This document shows, piece after piece, positions 51,809 to 59,898 of a stretch of DNA of 64,000 bases. The translations under genes and the position numbers were made by a program. Position 1 is the first letter of the stretch. The number at the start of each line of letters is the position of its first letter. The notes beneath the pieces were generated by a model. The model made no database searches. It was not told the DNA's origin and saw nothing but the letters and a program-made list of their open reading frames with translations. The stretch spans positions 93,627 to 157,626 of the forward strand of contig NZ_JQGJ02000012.1 of NCBI RefSeq assembly GCF_000802155.2, in the 5' to 3' direction. Source of the DNA: Pseudomonas frederiksbergensis (GTDB lineage Bacteria; Pseudomonadota; Gammaproteobacteria; Pseudomonadales; Pseudomonadaceae).

Positions 51809-52473
51809 GTGTCTTTGGCCTGTTGCTCGCCCGTGAAGCGCGCCTGTTGTTCCGTCGTCCGGCCGAACTGGCCAACCCGCTGGTATTCTTTGCAATCGTC
51901 ATCGCCTTGTTCCCGCTGGCGGTCGGTCCCGAGACTCAATTGTTGCAAACCTTGTCGCCTGGGCTGGTCTGGGTGGCGGCGCTTTTATCGGTCCTGCTCT
52001 CGCTGGACGGGCTTTTCCGCAGTGATTTCGAGGACGGTTCCCTGGAACAGTGGGTCCTTTCGTCGCACCCCCTAGCCCTTCTGGTTTTGGCCAAGGTACT
52101 GGCACACTGGGTTTTTTCCGGCCTGGCGCTGGTGCTGCTTTCACCGTTGCTGGCGATGATGCTGGGCCTGCCTGCCGCTTGCATGCCGGTGCTGCTGTTG
52201 TCGCTGTTGTTGGGCACGCCGGTGCTGAGCTTGCTCGGCGCGGTGGGCGCGGCGCTGACGGTGGGGCTCAAGCGCGGAGGCTTGTTGCTGGCCCTGCTGA
52301 TCCTGCCGCTTTACATACCGGTGTTGATTCTTGGCAGTGGCGCCTTGCAGGCGGCGTTGCAAGGTATGCCGGCAACCGGTTATCTGCTGTGGCTTGGGAG
52401 CCTGACCGCCCTGGCGATAACCCTGACACCCTTTGCAATAGCCGCTGGCCTGAAGATCAGCGTCGGCGAATAA
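51805..52473 (+). CDS. ccmB: Heme exporter membrane protein CcmB
   Basis: 222 residues, six membrane helices, beginning LLLAREARLLFRRPAELANPL and containing SDFEDGSLEQWVLSSHPLALLV, the CcmB family block. Membrane partner of CcmA. The ATG overlaps the ccmA stop (ATGA). Confidence 0.97.
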   Translation: MSVFGLLLAREARLLFRRPAELANPLVFFAIVIALFPLAVGPETQLLQTLSPGLVWVAALLSVLLSLDGLFRSDFEDGSLEQWVLSSHPLALLVLAKVLAHWVFSGLALVLLSPLLAMMLGLPAACMPVLLLSLLLGTPVLSLLGAVGAALTVGLKRGGLLLALLILPLYIPVLILGSGALQAALQGMPATGYLLWLGSLTALAITLTPFAIAAGLKISVGE

Positions 52474-52475
52474 TA

Positions 52476-52556
52476 ATGAGGTCTGGTCAAGAATTGACCA
52501 CTTCCCAGGAAGTAAAGGCCGCCCCGGCGGTTCGTGAAAACGAACCGCAACCGTGA
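52476..52556 (+). CDS. Possible 26-residue ORF between ccmB and ccmC
   Basis: ATG two bases after the ccmB stop, reading MRSGQELTTSQEVKAAPAVR and six more residues to a TGA at 52554-52556. It has no ribosome site of its own but could be translated by reinitiation. The same DNA contains two hairpins, GGTCAA/TTGACC (52485-52499) and GCGGTTCGT/ACGAACCGC (52527-52548), so it may instead be a structured spacer. No function suggested. Confidence 0.2.
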   Translation: MRSGQELTTSQEVKAAPAVRENEPQP

Positions 52557-52567
52557 TGGAAACTGCA

Positions 52568-53323
52568 ATGAACTGGACCTGGTTTCACAAGCTCGGCTCA
52601 CCCAAGTGGTTCTACGGCATCAGCGGCAGAATGTTGCCCTGGTTGAGCATTGCTGCCCTGTTGCTGATCGGTATCGGCCTGGCCTGGGGCCTGGCCTTCG
52701 CGCCACCGGACTACCAACAGGGCAACAGCTTCCGCATCATCTATATCCACGTCCCGACGGCGATGCTGGCCCAGTCGATCTACGTGATGCTGGCGGTTTG
52801 CGGCGTGGTCGGGCTGGTGTGGAAGATGAAACTGGCCGATGTCGCCCTGCAGTGCGCGGCCCCCATCGGCGCCTGGATGACCGCCGTGGCGCTGGTCACC
52901 GGGGCGATCTGGGGCAAGCCGACGTGGGGCTCATGGTGGGTATGGGATGCGCGACTGACGTCGATGCTGATCCTGCTGTTCCTGTACTTCGGTCTTATTG
53001 CGCTGGGCAACGCCATCAGCAATCGTGACAGCGCCGCCAAGGCTTGCGCGGTGCTGGCGATTGTCGGGGTGATCAACATTCCGATCATCAAATACTCGGT
53101 GGAATGGTGGAACACCCTGCACCAGGGCGCGACCTTCACCCTCACCGAAAAGCCGGCGATGCCCGTCGAGATGTGGCTGCCGCTGTTGCTGGCCGCGCTG
53201 GGTTTCTACTGCTTCTTTGGCGCGGTGCTGCTGCTGCGCATGCGCCTGGAAGTGCTCAAGCGCGAGTCCCGGGCCAGTTGGGTGAAGGCCGAAGTACAGA
53301 ACAGCCTGGAGGCCGCTCGATGA
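52568..53323 (+). CDS. ccmC: Heme handling protein CcmC
   Basis: 251 residues, six membrane helices, with the tryptophan-rich heme-binding loop WGSWWVWDARLTSMLIL and flanking periplasmic His residues (IYIHVPTAM; LHQGAT). CcmC loads heme onto the His of CcmE. ATG 52568 (MNWTWFHKLG) is the family start, with GGA 7 bases upstream; ATG 52556 would add four residues. It overlaps ccmD by 4 bases. Confidence 0.97.
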   Translation: MNWTWFHKLGSPKWFYGISGRMLPWLSIAALLLIGIGLAWGLAFAPPDYQQGNSFRIIYIHVPTAMLAQSIYVMLAVCGVVGLVWKMKLADVALQCAAPIGAWMTAVALVTGAIWGKPTWGSWWVWDARLTSMLILLFLYFGLIALGNAISNRDSAAKACAVLAIVGVINIPIIKYSVEWWNTLHQGATFTLTEKPAMPVEMWLPLLLAALGFYCFFGAVLLLRMRLEVLKRESRASWVKAEVQNSLEAAR

Positions 53324-53496
53324 GTTTCGCTTCATTCGGCGATTTCCTCGCCATGGGTCATCACGGCCTGTATGTCTGGTCAGCCTACGGCATCTGCCTG
53401 GCAGTGCTGGCTCTCAACGTGGCGGCGCCGATCCTGGCCCGCAAGCGGTATCTGCAACAAGAGGCGCGTCGTCTGCGCCGGGAGAACGGTCAGTGA
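53320..53496 (+). CDS. ccmD: Heme exporter small protein CcmD
   Basis: 58 residues: MSFASFGDFLAMGHHGLYVW, the CcmD signature with its conserved Tyr, then one membrane segment and a basic tail ARKRYLQQEARRLRRENG. It is needed for release of holo-CcmE from the CcmABC complex. Overlaps both neighbours by 4 bases. Confidence 0.96.
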   Translation: MSFASFGDFLAMGHHGLYVWSAYGICLAVLALNVAAPILARKRYLQQEARRLRRENGQ

Positions 53497-53948
53497 ATCC
53501 GCTGCGCAAAAAACGTCTTGTCATCATCCTGGCGATCCTGGTCGGCGTCGGCGCTGCGGTCGGCCTGGCCCTCAGTGCCCTGCAGCAGAACATCAACCTG
53601 TTCTATACCCCGACCCAGATCGCCAATGGCGAAGCGCCCAAGGACACCCGTATCCGTGCCGGCGGCATGGTGGAGCAGGGCTCGCTGGTGCGTTCCGGCG
53701 ACTCGCTGGACGTGAAGTTCAACGTCACCGACTTCAACAAGACCGTGACCATCACCTATCGCGGCATCCTCCCGGACCTGTTTCGCGAAGGGCAGGGCAT
53801 CGTCGCCTTGGGCAAGCTCAACGCCGACGGTGTAGTGGTGGCCGATGAAGTGCTGGCCAAGCACGACGAGAAATACATGCCGCCGGAAGTGACCAAGGCC
53901 TTGAAGGACAGCGGCCAGTCGGCGCCCGCTCCCGTGAAGGAGGGCTGA
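53493..53948 (+). CDS. ccmE: Cytochrome c-type heme chaperone CcmE
   Basis: 151 residues. One N-terminal membrane anchor (LVIILAILVGVGAAVGLALS) and a periplasmic OB-fold. The heme-binding residues are His124 and Tyr128 in LAKHDEKYMPPEV. CcmE carries covalently bound heme from CcmC to CcmF. GTG start overlapping the ccmD stop (GTGA). Confidence 0.97.
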   Translation: MNPLRKKRLVIILAILVGVGAAVGLALSALQQNINLFYTPTQIANGEAPKDTRIRAGGMVEQGSLVRSGDSLDVKFNVTDFNKTVTITYRGILPDLFREGQGIVALGKLNADGVVVADEVLAKHDEKYMPPEVTKALKDSGQSAPAPVKEG

Positions 53949-53951
53949 TCG

Positions 53952-55940
53952 ATGACCACCGGTATCTTCATTCCCGAGCTGGGCCATCTGGCGATGATCC
54001 TGGCCCTGTGTTTTTCCATCGTGCAGGCGGTGGTGCCATTGCTCGGCGCCTGGCGTGGCGACCGTTTGTGGATGAGTCTCGCCCAGCCAGCGGCCTGGGG
54101 ACAGTTCGCGTTCATGCTCTTCGCTTTCGGCTGCTTGACCTATGCGTTCATGGTCGACGACTTTTCCGTGGAGTACGTTGCCAGCAACTCCAACAGCGCC
54201 TTGCCGTGGTACTACAAGTTCAGCGCGGTGTGGGGCGCCCACGAAGGTTCGTTACTGCTCTGGGCCTTGATCCTCGCGGGCTGGACTTTTGCGGTGTCGG
54301 TGTTTTCCCGGCAATTGCCACAGGTGATGCTCGCCCGCGTGCTGGCGGTGATGGGCATGATCAGCACCGGTTTCCTGCTGTTCCTGATCGTCACGTCCAA
54401 CCCTTTCGAGCGCATCCTGCCCCAAGTACCGACCGACGGGCGCGACTTGAACCCATTGCTCCAGGACATCGGCCTGATCGTCCATCCGCCGATGCTCTAC
54501 ATGGGCTACGTCGGTTTTTCCGTGGCGTTCGCGTTCGCCATCGCTGCGTTGCTCGGTGGACGCCTGGATGCCGCTTGGGCGCGCTGGTCGCGTCCATGGA
54601 CCATCGTTGCCTGGGCGTTCCTGGGCATCGGCATCACCCTTGGCTCATGGTGGGCCTATTACGAACTCGGCTGGGGCGGCTGGTGGTTCTGGGACCCGGT
54701 GGAAAACGCTTCCTTCATGCCATGGCTCGTCGGCACGGCGCTGATCCACTCGCTGGCCGTCACGGAAAAACGCGGCGTGTTCAAGAGCTGGACCGTACTG
54801 CTGGCCATCGCCGCGTTTTCCTTGAGTCTGCTGGGGACATTCCTGGTGCGTTCCGGCGTGCTGACCTCGGTGCATGCCTTCGCCTCGGACCCCGAGCGTG
54901 GCGTGTTCATCCTGATGTTCCTGATGTTCGTGGTCGGTGGTTCGCTGACGCTGTTCGCCCTGCGGGCACCCGTGGTGAAGAGCCAGGTCGGCTTCAACCT
55001 CTGGTCACGGGAAACCCTGCTGCTGGGCAACAACCTGGTGCTGGTGGTAGCCGCGTCGATGATCCTGCTTGGCACGTTGTACCCGCTGGTGCTCGACGCG
55101 TTGTCCGGCGCCAAGCTGTCGGTCGGCCCGCCGTATTTCAACGCGCTGTTCATTCCGCTGATGGCGATCCTGATGGTGGTGATGGCGGTCGGTGTGCTGG
55201 TGCGCTGGAAAGACACCCCGGTCAAATGGCTGCTGGGCATGCTGACGCCGGTGCTGTTGGGCACGGCGGCCCTGGCCATCGTCGCCGGTATCGCCTATGG
55301 CGATTTCAACTGGGCGGTACTGGCCACCTTCGTGCTGGCGGCCTGGGTGCTGCTGGCCGGTGTCCGGGACATCTTCGACAAGACGCGCCATAAGGGTTTG
55401 ATCAAAGGCTTGCCGACACTGACGCGCAGCTATTGGGGCATGCAGCTTGCCCACCTTGGCATCGCTGTCTGCGCCCTTGGCGTGGTCCTGTCCAGCCAGA
55501 ACAGCGCCGAGCGTGACCTCCGCTTGTCGCCCGGTGAGTCGATGGACCTGGGCGGTTACCAGTTCGTCTTCGAGGGCGCCAAGCACTTCGAGGGCCCCAA
55601 CTTCACGTCTGACAAGGGCACTGTGCGGGTCCTTCGCAACGGCAAGGAAATTACCGTGCTGCACCCGGAAAAACGCCTCTACACCGTGCAGAACTCAGTC
55701 ATGACCGAAGCCGGGATCGATGCCGGTTTCACCCGCGATCTCTATGTGGCGCTAGGCGAATCCCTGGGCGATGGCGCCTGGGCGGTGCGTGTCCACGTCA
55801 AGCCGTTCGTGCGCTGGATCTGGTTTGGTGGCTTGCTCACCGGCCTGGGCGGTGTACTGGCGGCGCTGGATCGGCGTTATCGCGTCAAAGTAAAGACCCG
55901 GGTGCGTGAAGCCCTGGGTGTGACAGGAGCCCCTGCATGA
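53952..55940 (+). CDS. ccmF: Cytochrome c heme lyase subunit CcmF
   Basis: 662 residues, about 14-15 membrane helices, with the CcmF/CcsA heme domain WGGWWFWDPVENASFMPWL and its surrounding periplasmic His residues (AHEGSLL, IVHPPMLYMGY, ALIHSLAV). CcmF with CcmH and CcmI ligates heme to apocytochrome CXXCH motifs. Three bases after ccmE; overlaps ccmG by 4. Confidence 0.98.
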   Translation: MTTGIFIPELGHLAMILALCFSIVQAVVPLLGAWRGDRLWMSLAQPAAWGQFAFMLFAFGCLTYAFMVDDFSVEYVASNSNSALPWYYKFSAVWGAHEGSLLLWALILAGWTFAVSVFSRQLPQVMLARVLAVMGMISTGFLLFLIVTSNPFERILPQVPTDGRDLNPLLQDIGLIVHPPMLYMGYVGFSVAFAFAIAALLGGRLDAAWARWSRPWTIVAWAFLGIGITLGSWWAYYELGWGGWWFWDPVENASFMPWLVGTALIHSLAVTEKRGVFKSWTVLLAIAAFSLSLLGTFLVRSGVLTSVHAFASDPERGVFILMFLMFVVGGSLTLFALRAPVVKSQVGFNLWSRETLLLGNNLVLVVAASMILLGTLYPLVLDALSGAKLSVGPPYFNALFIPLMAILMVVMAVGVLVRWKDTPVKWLLGMLTPVLLGTAALAIVAGIAYGDFNWAVLATFVLAAWVLLAGVRDIFDKTRHKGLIKGLPTLTRSYWGMQLAHLGIAVCALGVVLSSQNSAERDLRLSPGESMDLGGYQFVFEGAKHFEGPNFTSDKGTVRVLRNGKEITVLHPEKRLYTVQNSVMTEAGIDAGFTRDLYVALGESLGDGAWAVRVHVKPFVRWIWFGGLLTGLGGVLAALDRRYRVKVKTRVREALGVTGAPA

Positions 55941-56473
55941 AACGTTGGTTGATGGTATTGCCGCTGGCGCTGTTCCTGATCGTTGCGGTTTTCCTCTATC
56001 GGGGGCTGTTCCTGAACCCGTCGGAATTGCCCTCGGCAATGATCGGCAAGCCGTTCCCGGAGTTTTCCCTGCCCTCGGTGCAGGGTGACAGGACGCTGAC
56101 CCGAGCCGACCTGCTGGGCAAGCCTGCACTGGTCAACGTGTGGGGCACCTGGTGCATCTCTTGCCGGGTCGAGCATCCGGTGTTGAACAAGCTGGCCCAG
56201 AACGGCGTGGTGATCTACGGCGTCAACTACAAGGACGTCAATGCCGACGCCTTGAAGTGGCTGGCTGAGTTCCACAACCCGTACCAACTGGATATCCGCG
56301 ACGAAGAAGGCACCCTCGGCCTCAACCTCGGTGTCTACGGTGCGCCGGAAACCTTCTTCATCGACGCCAAGGGCATCATCCGCGACAAGTTCGTCGGTGT
56401 GATCGACGAACAGGTCTGGCGCGAGAAACTGGCGGCCAAGTACCAGGCGCTGGTGGACGAGGCCAAGCCATGA
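55937..56473 (+). CDS. ccmG: Thiol:disulfide interchange protein CcmG (DsbE)
   Basis: 178 residues, N-terminal membrane anchor (MVLPLALFLIVAVFLYRG) and a periplasmic thioredoxin fold with active site Cys73-Ile-Ser-Cys76 (WGTWCISCRVEHP) and the CcmG-specific GVYGAPETF. It reduces apocytochrome disulfides with CcmH, taking electrons from DsbD. Overlaps both neighbours by 4 bases. Confidence 0.97.
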   Translation: MKRWLMVLPLALFLIVAVFLYRGLFLNPSELPSAMIGKPFPEFSLPSVQGDRTLTRADLLGKPALVNVWGTWCISCRVEHPVLNKLAQNGVVIYGVNYKDVNADALKWLAEFHNPYQLDIRDEEGTLGLNLGVYGAPETFFIDAKGIIRDKFVGVIDEQVWREKLAAKYQALVDEAKP

Positions 56474-56943
56474 AGCGCTGGTTAGCCGCTGCCGTCCTCG
56501 GCTTGAGCCTGGCGGGCGTGGCCCATGCCGCCATCGATACCTATGAATTCGCCAACGACGCCGAGCGCGAGCGGTTTCGCGAACTGACCAAGGAACTGCG
56601 CTGCCCCAAGTGCCAGAACCAGGACATCGCCGATTCCAACGCGCCGATTGCCGCCGACCTGCGCAAGGAAATCTTCCGCATGCTCGGCGAGGGCAAGGAC
56701 AACCAGCAGATCATCGATTTCATGGTGGATCGCTACGGTGAGTTCGTTCGGTACAACCCGGCCCTGACGTCCAAGACCGCGCTGCTCTGGTTCGGCCCCG
56801 CCGGGCTGTTGCTCGGTGGTTTCGTCGTTATTGCGGTGATCGTGCGTCGCCGCCGGGTCCAGCGCAGCGCTGCCCCGGATACGCTTTCTGTCGAAGAGCG
56901 CCAGCGCCTCGACCAACTGTTGGATAAAACCAAGCATGATTGA
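56470..56943 (+). CDS. ccmH: Cytochrome c maturation protein CcmH
   Basis: 157 residues: signal peptide (MKRWLAAAVLGLSLAGVAHA), the redox motif LRCPKCQNQDIADSNAPIA with Cys45 and Cys48, and one membrane helix (ALLWFGPAGLLLGGFVVIAV). This is the short CcmH; the TPR part is the separate CcmI. It overlaps ccmI by 8 bases. Confidence 0.97.
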   Translation: MKRWLAAAVLGLSLAGVAHAAIDTYEFANDAERERFRELTKELRCPKCQNQDIADSNAPIAADLRKEIFRMLGEGKDNQQIIDFMVDRYGEFVRYNPALTSKTALLWFGPAGLLLGGFVVIAVIVRRRRVQRSAAPDTLSVEERQRLDQLLDKTKHD

Positions 56944-58138
56944 TTTCTGGCTCGCCGCAGGTCTGCTTCTCCTGGTTGCCCTGAGTTTCCTGTTGATCCC
57001 CGTGTTGCGTGGCCGTCGCGCCCAGTTGGAGGAAGACCGCACCGCGCTGAACGTGGCGCTGTACCAGGAGCGGGTCGCCGAACTGCAGGCCGAGCGGGAG
57101 GAGGGCGTACTTAACGCGGCCCAACTGGACACCGGTCGCGCCGAGGCCGCCCGTGAGTTGCTGGCCGATACCGAGGGCGCCGATGCGCCGCGTGAGTCCC
57201 GGCTGGGCAAGCTTTTGCCCTTGCTTGCCGCCGTGCTGGTGCCGGTGTTGGGCCTGGCGTTGTACCTGCATTTCGGCGCCAGCGACAAAGTCGAGCTGAC
57301 TCGCGAATTCGCCCAGGCGCCGCAGTCGATGGAAGAAATGACCTTGCGCCTGGAGCGCGCTGTGGCCGCGCAACCGGATTCCGCCGAGGGTTTGTATTTC
57401 CTTGGCCGGACCTACATGGCCCAGGATCGGCCCGCGGACGCGGCGAGGATTTTCGAGCGCACCGTGGCGGTCGCGGGTCGCCAGCCGGAGCTGTTGGGCC
57501 AATGGGCCCAGGCGCAGTACTTTGCCGACGGCAAGAAATGGTCGGATAAGGTCCAGGCCTTGACCGACGAAGCGCTGAAGCTCGATCCCAAGGAAGTGAC
57601 CAGCCTTGGCCTGCTGGGCATCGCCGCGTTTGAAGGCGAGCGTTATCAGGAGGCGATCGATTATTGGGGACGCTTGCTGGCGCAGTTGCCCGAAGGCGAT
57701 CGATCCCGTGAAGCGTTGCAGGGCGGGATTACCCGTGCCACCGAGAAACTCCAGGCCGGTGGTGGCAAGGTCGCCCAGGCGCCGCCGGCCAAGGCCGTGG
57801 CCTTGCTCAAGGTTCGCGTCGACCTGGCTCCGGCCCTGAAAGCCAAGGTGCAGCCGGGCGACAGCGTGTTCATTTTCGCCCGCGCCGTTTCCGGTCCGCC
57901 GGCACCGCTGGCGGCCAAGCGCCTGACTGTCGCCGACCTGCCGGCCAGCGTCGAGCTGGGGGACGCTGACGCAATGATGCCGCAGCTGAAACTGTCGAAC
58001 TTCCCCGAAGTCCAACTGGTGGCGCGCATATCCCGAGCCGGTCAACCGACCGCCGGCGAGTGGATCGGTCGCAGCCAACCCTTGGCGAGCAGCACCACCG
58101 CGCCGCAGCAATTGACCATCGACAGTCCGGACCAATGA
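56936..58138 (+). CDS. ccmI: Cytochrome c maturation apocytochrome chaperone CcmI
   Basis: 400 residues. Two membrane helices (MIDFWLAAGLLLLVALSFLL; KLLPLLAAVLVPVLGLALYL) flanking a cytoplasmic coiled coil, then TPR repeats (about 130-260; AEGLYFLGRTYMAQDRPADAARIFERT as marker) and a C-terminal periplasmic beta domain. CcmI binds the C-terminal helix of apocytochrome c. Last gene of ccmABCDEFGHI. Confidence 0.95.
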   Translation: MIDFWLAAGLLLLVALSFLLIPVLRGRRAQLEEDRTALNVALYQERVAELQAEREEGVLNAAQLDTGRAEAARELLADTEGADAPRESRLGKLLPLLAAVLVPVLGLALYLHFGASDKVELTREFAQAPQSMEEMTLRLERAVAAQPDSAEGLYFLGRTYMAQDRPADAARIFERTVAVAGRQPELLGQWAQAQYFADGKKWSDKVQALTDEALKLDPKEVTSLGLLGIAAFEGERYQEAIDYWGRLLAQLPEGDRSREALQGGITRATEKLQAGGGKVAQAPPAKAVALLKVRVDLAPALKAKVQPGDSVFIFARAVSGPPAPLAAKRLTVADLPASVELGDADAMMPQLKLSNFPEVQLVARISRAGQPTAGEWIGRSQPLASSTTAPQQLTIDSPDQ

Positions 58139-58152
58139 CAGGAACTCGCACC

Positions 58153-58560
58153 ATGACCGCCATCGCTCGTCTCACCCTGCTCACGCTCGTCCTGGGGCTG
58201 AGCGCTTGTGCGGTCCAGCGCCCGCCCGAGCCTTCGGCGCCGCTGCCACCCATACAGCCCTCGACGCCGACCAACAAACCGGCTCCGTCGACCGCGCCCG
58301 GCAAACCAGTGACGCCGAACAAACCGGCCAAGCCGCTGCCGCGCACCTCCGCCAGTTTTGCCCCGCCACCGGGTGGCAATAGCCACTGGGATGCCAAGCT
58401 CGGGGTCTATGTGCTCGATAAACAGCCCAATACGTTTTACCGCCAGCGTACGTATTACCGTTGGAACAACGGCTGGAGTCGCTCCGTGAGCCCGAACGGG
58501 CCGTGGGAAGAGACCACCATCGAAGGCGTGCCGGCTGGGCTCGGGCAGAAGTTTCACTGA
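58153..58560 (+). CDS. Proline-rich putative lipoprotein after ccmI
   Basis: 135 residues. Lipoprotein signal with lipobox LSAC (TLLTLVLGLSACAVQRPPEP), then a Pro/Thr/Lys-rich linker and a C-terminal Tyr/Trp-rich region (FYRQRTYYRWNNGWSRSVSP) seen in conserved proteobacterial hypotheticals. Function unknown. ATG 58153 has AGGAA 8-9 bases upstream and gives a proper signal peptide; ATG 58135, overlapping the ccmI stop, would extend it. Probably cotranscribed with ccm genes by proximity. Confidence 0.75.
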   Translation: MTAIARLTLLTLVLGLSACAVQRPPEPSAPLPPIQPSTPTNKPAPSTAPGKPVTPNKPAKPLPRTSASFAPPPGGNSHWDAKLGVYVLDKQPNTFYRQRTYYRWNNGWSRSVSPNGPWEETTIEGVPAGLGQKFH

Positions 58561-58579
58561 CGCCGAACTGCGGATTGTT

Positions 58580-58609
58580 TGTGGCTAGGGGGCAGGCTCC
58601 CTCGCCACA
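58580..58609. repeat. Single REP palindrome before speE
   Basis: TGTGGCTAGGGGGCAGGCTC followed by CCTCGCCACA: imperfect palindrome of the GTGGCGAGGGAGC REP family, 20 bases after the lipoprotein stop. Confidence 0.7.
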
Positions 58610-58725
58610 GAGGCTGCGTTGTGGCGTCAGTGTGTTGAAGGTTCGACCTGTCATCCCCAGCGTCGTAGAATGCGCGCCTTTGCGAGCCTCATTAGGCAAC
58701 CGCCTATTTATCGGAGCACCTGACC

Positions 58726-59601
58726 ATGACGACCACCCCGACCGGCGATTACCTGGAAACCCTCTACGAAGGCTACGGCCAACGTTTTCGCATGGACAAG
58801 TTGCTGCACGAAGTGCGCACCGAGCACCAGCACCTAGTGATCTTCGAAAACCCGCGGATGGGTCGGGTCATGGCCCTGGACGGCGTGATCCAGACCACCG
58901 AAGCCGACGAATACATCTACCACGAGATGCTGACCCACGTGCCGATCCTGGCCCATGGTGCGGTCAAGCGCGTGCTGATCATCGGTGGGGGCGACGGCGG
59001 CATGCTGCGCGAAGTGACCAAGCATGTGGGCATCGAGCACATCACCATGGTGGAGATCGACGGCACGGTGGTGGACATGTGCAAGGAATTCCTGCCCAAC
59101 CACTCCAAGGGCGCCTATGACGATCCGCGCTTGAACCTGGTGATCGACGATGGCATGCGTTTCGTGGCCACGACCCAGGAAAAATTCGACGTCATCATCT
59201 CCGATTCCACCGACCCGATCGGGCCGGGCGAAGTACTTTTCTCGGAGAACTTCTACCAGGCTTGCCACCGCTGCCTGAACGAAGGCGGGATCCTGGTAAC
59301 CCAGAACGGTACGCCGTTCATGCAACTGAGCGAAGTCCAGACCACCGCCGGGCGCTTGCATGGCCTGTTCGCCGATTGGCATTTCTACCAGGCTGCCGTG
59401 CCGACCTACATCGGCGGCGCCATGACCTTTGCCTGGGGGGCGACAGATGCCTCATACCGCAAGCTTTCCCGTGAAACCCTGCGCGAGCGCTTTATCGGCA
59501 GCGGTATCGTGACGCGCTACTACAACCCCGAGATTCATATCGGTGCGTTCGCCATGCCGCAATATGTGCTGCAGGCGATCAATAAGCCGAGCAACGACTG
59601 A
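58726..59601 (+). CDS. speE: Spermidine synthase SpeE
   Basis: 291 residues. Transfers the aminopropyl group of decarboxylated S-adenosylmethionine to putrescine. Visible family features: GVIQTTEADEYIYHEMLTHV, glycine-rich cofactor loop IIGGGDGGMLREV, acidic MVEIDGTVVDMC, catalytic DSTDPIGPGEVLF and C-terminal YNPEIHIGAFAMPQ. The ATG follows CGGAGC. It has a 165-base leader with a REP element and is probably monocistronic. Confidence 0.97.
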   Translation: MTTTPTGDYLETLYEGYGQRFRMDKLLHEVRTEHQHLVIFENPRMGRVMALDGVIQTTEADEYIYHEMLTHVPILAHGAVKRVLIIGGGDGGMLREVTKHVGIEHITMVEIDGTVVDMCKEFLPNHSKGAYDDPRLNLVIDDGMRFVATTQEKFDVIISDSTDPIGPGEVLFSENFYQACHRCLNEGGILVTQNGTPFMQLSEVQTTAGRLHGLFADWHFYQAAVPTYIGGAMTFAWGATDASYRKLSRETLRERFIGSGIVTRYYNPEIHIGAFAMPQYVLQAINKPSND

Positions 59602-59626
59602 AATCCTGGAAGTTATCGCGAGATGC

Positions 59627-59662
59627 TGTTGTGGCGAGGGGATTTGTCCCCTCGCCACAACA
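59627..59662. repeat. REP palindrome, perfect 16-bp arms, after speE
   Basis: TGTTGTGGCGAGGGGA, TTTG, then the exact reverse complement; 25 bases after the speE stop. Same family as 9205-9294. It could serve as a structural 3' end of the speE message. Confidence 0.8.
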
Positions 59663-59898
59663 GGCGCTCGACTCGGGTGAGTGGGCGCTTTTGTATTGCC
59701 AAATACTCTTTGAACGAAATTTTCACCGGACCTTGCGGACAATCCCACGCGCTTCGAGTTCGGCGGTTAGTTAATGGCTACGCCATGGCCGCTCGTTCAA
59801 GTTTCGCGCCTTTGCGAAAGCCCCGGCGCCACATTGGCCTGAAGTAGGGCGCGCCGTTGTTCTTTTGTTCTTCTAATTCCAATAGGTCCCCAAACGAC

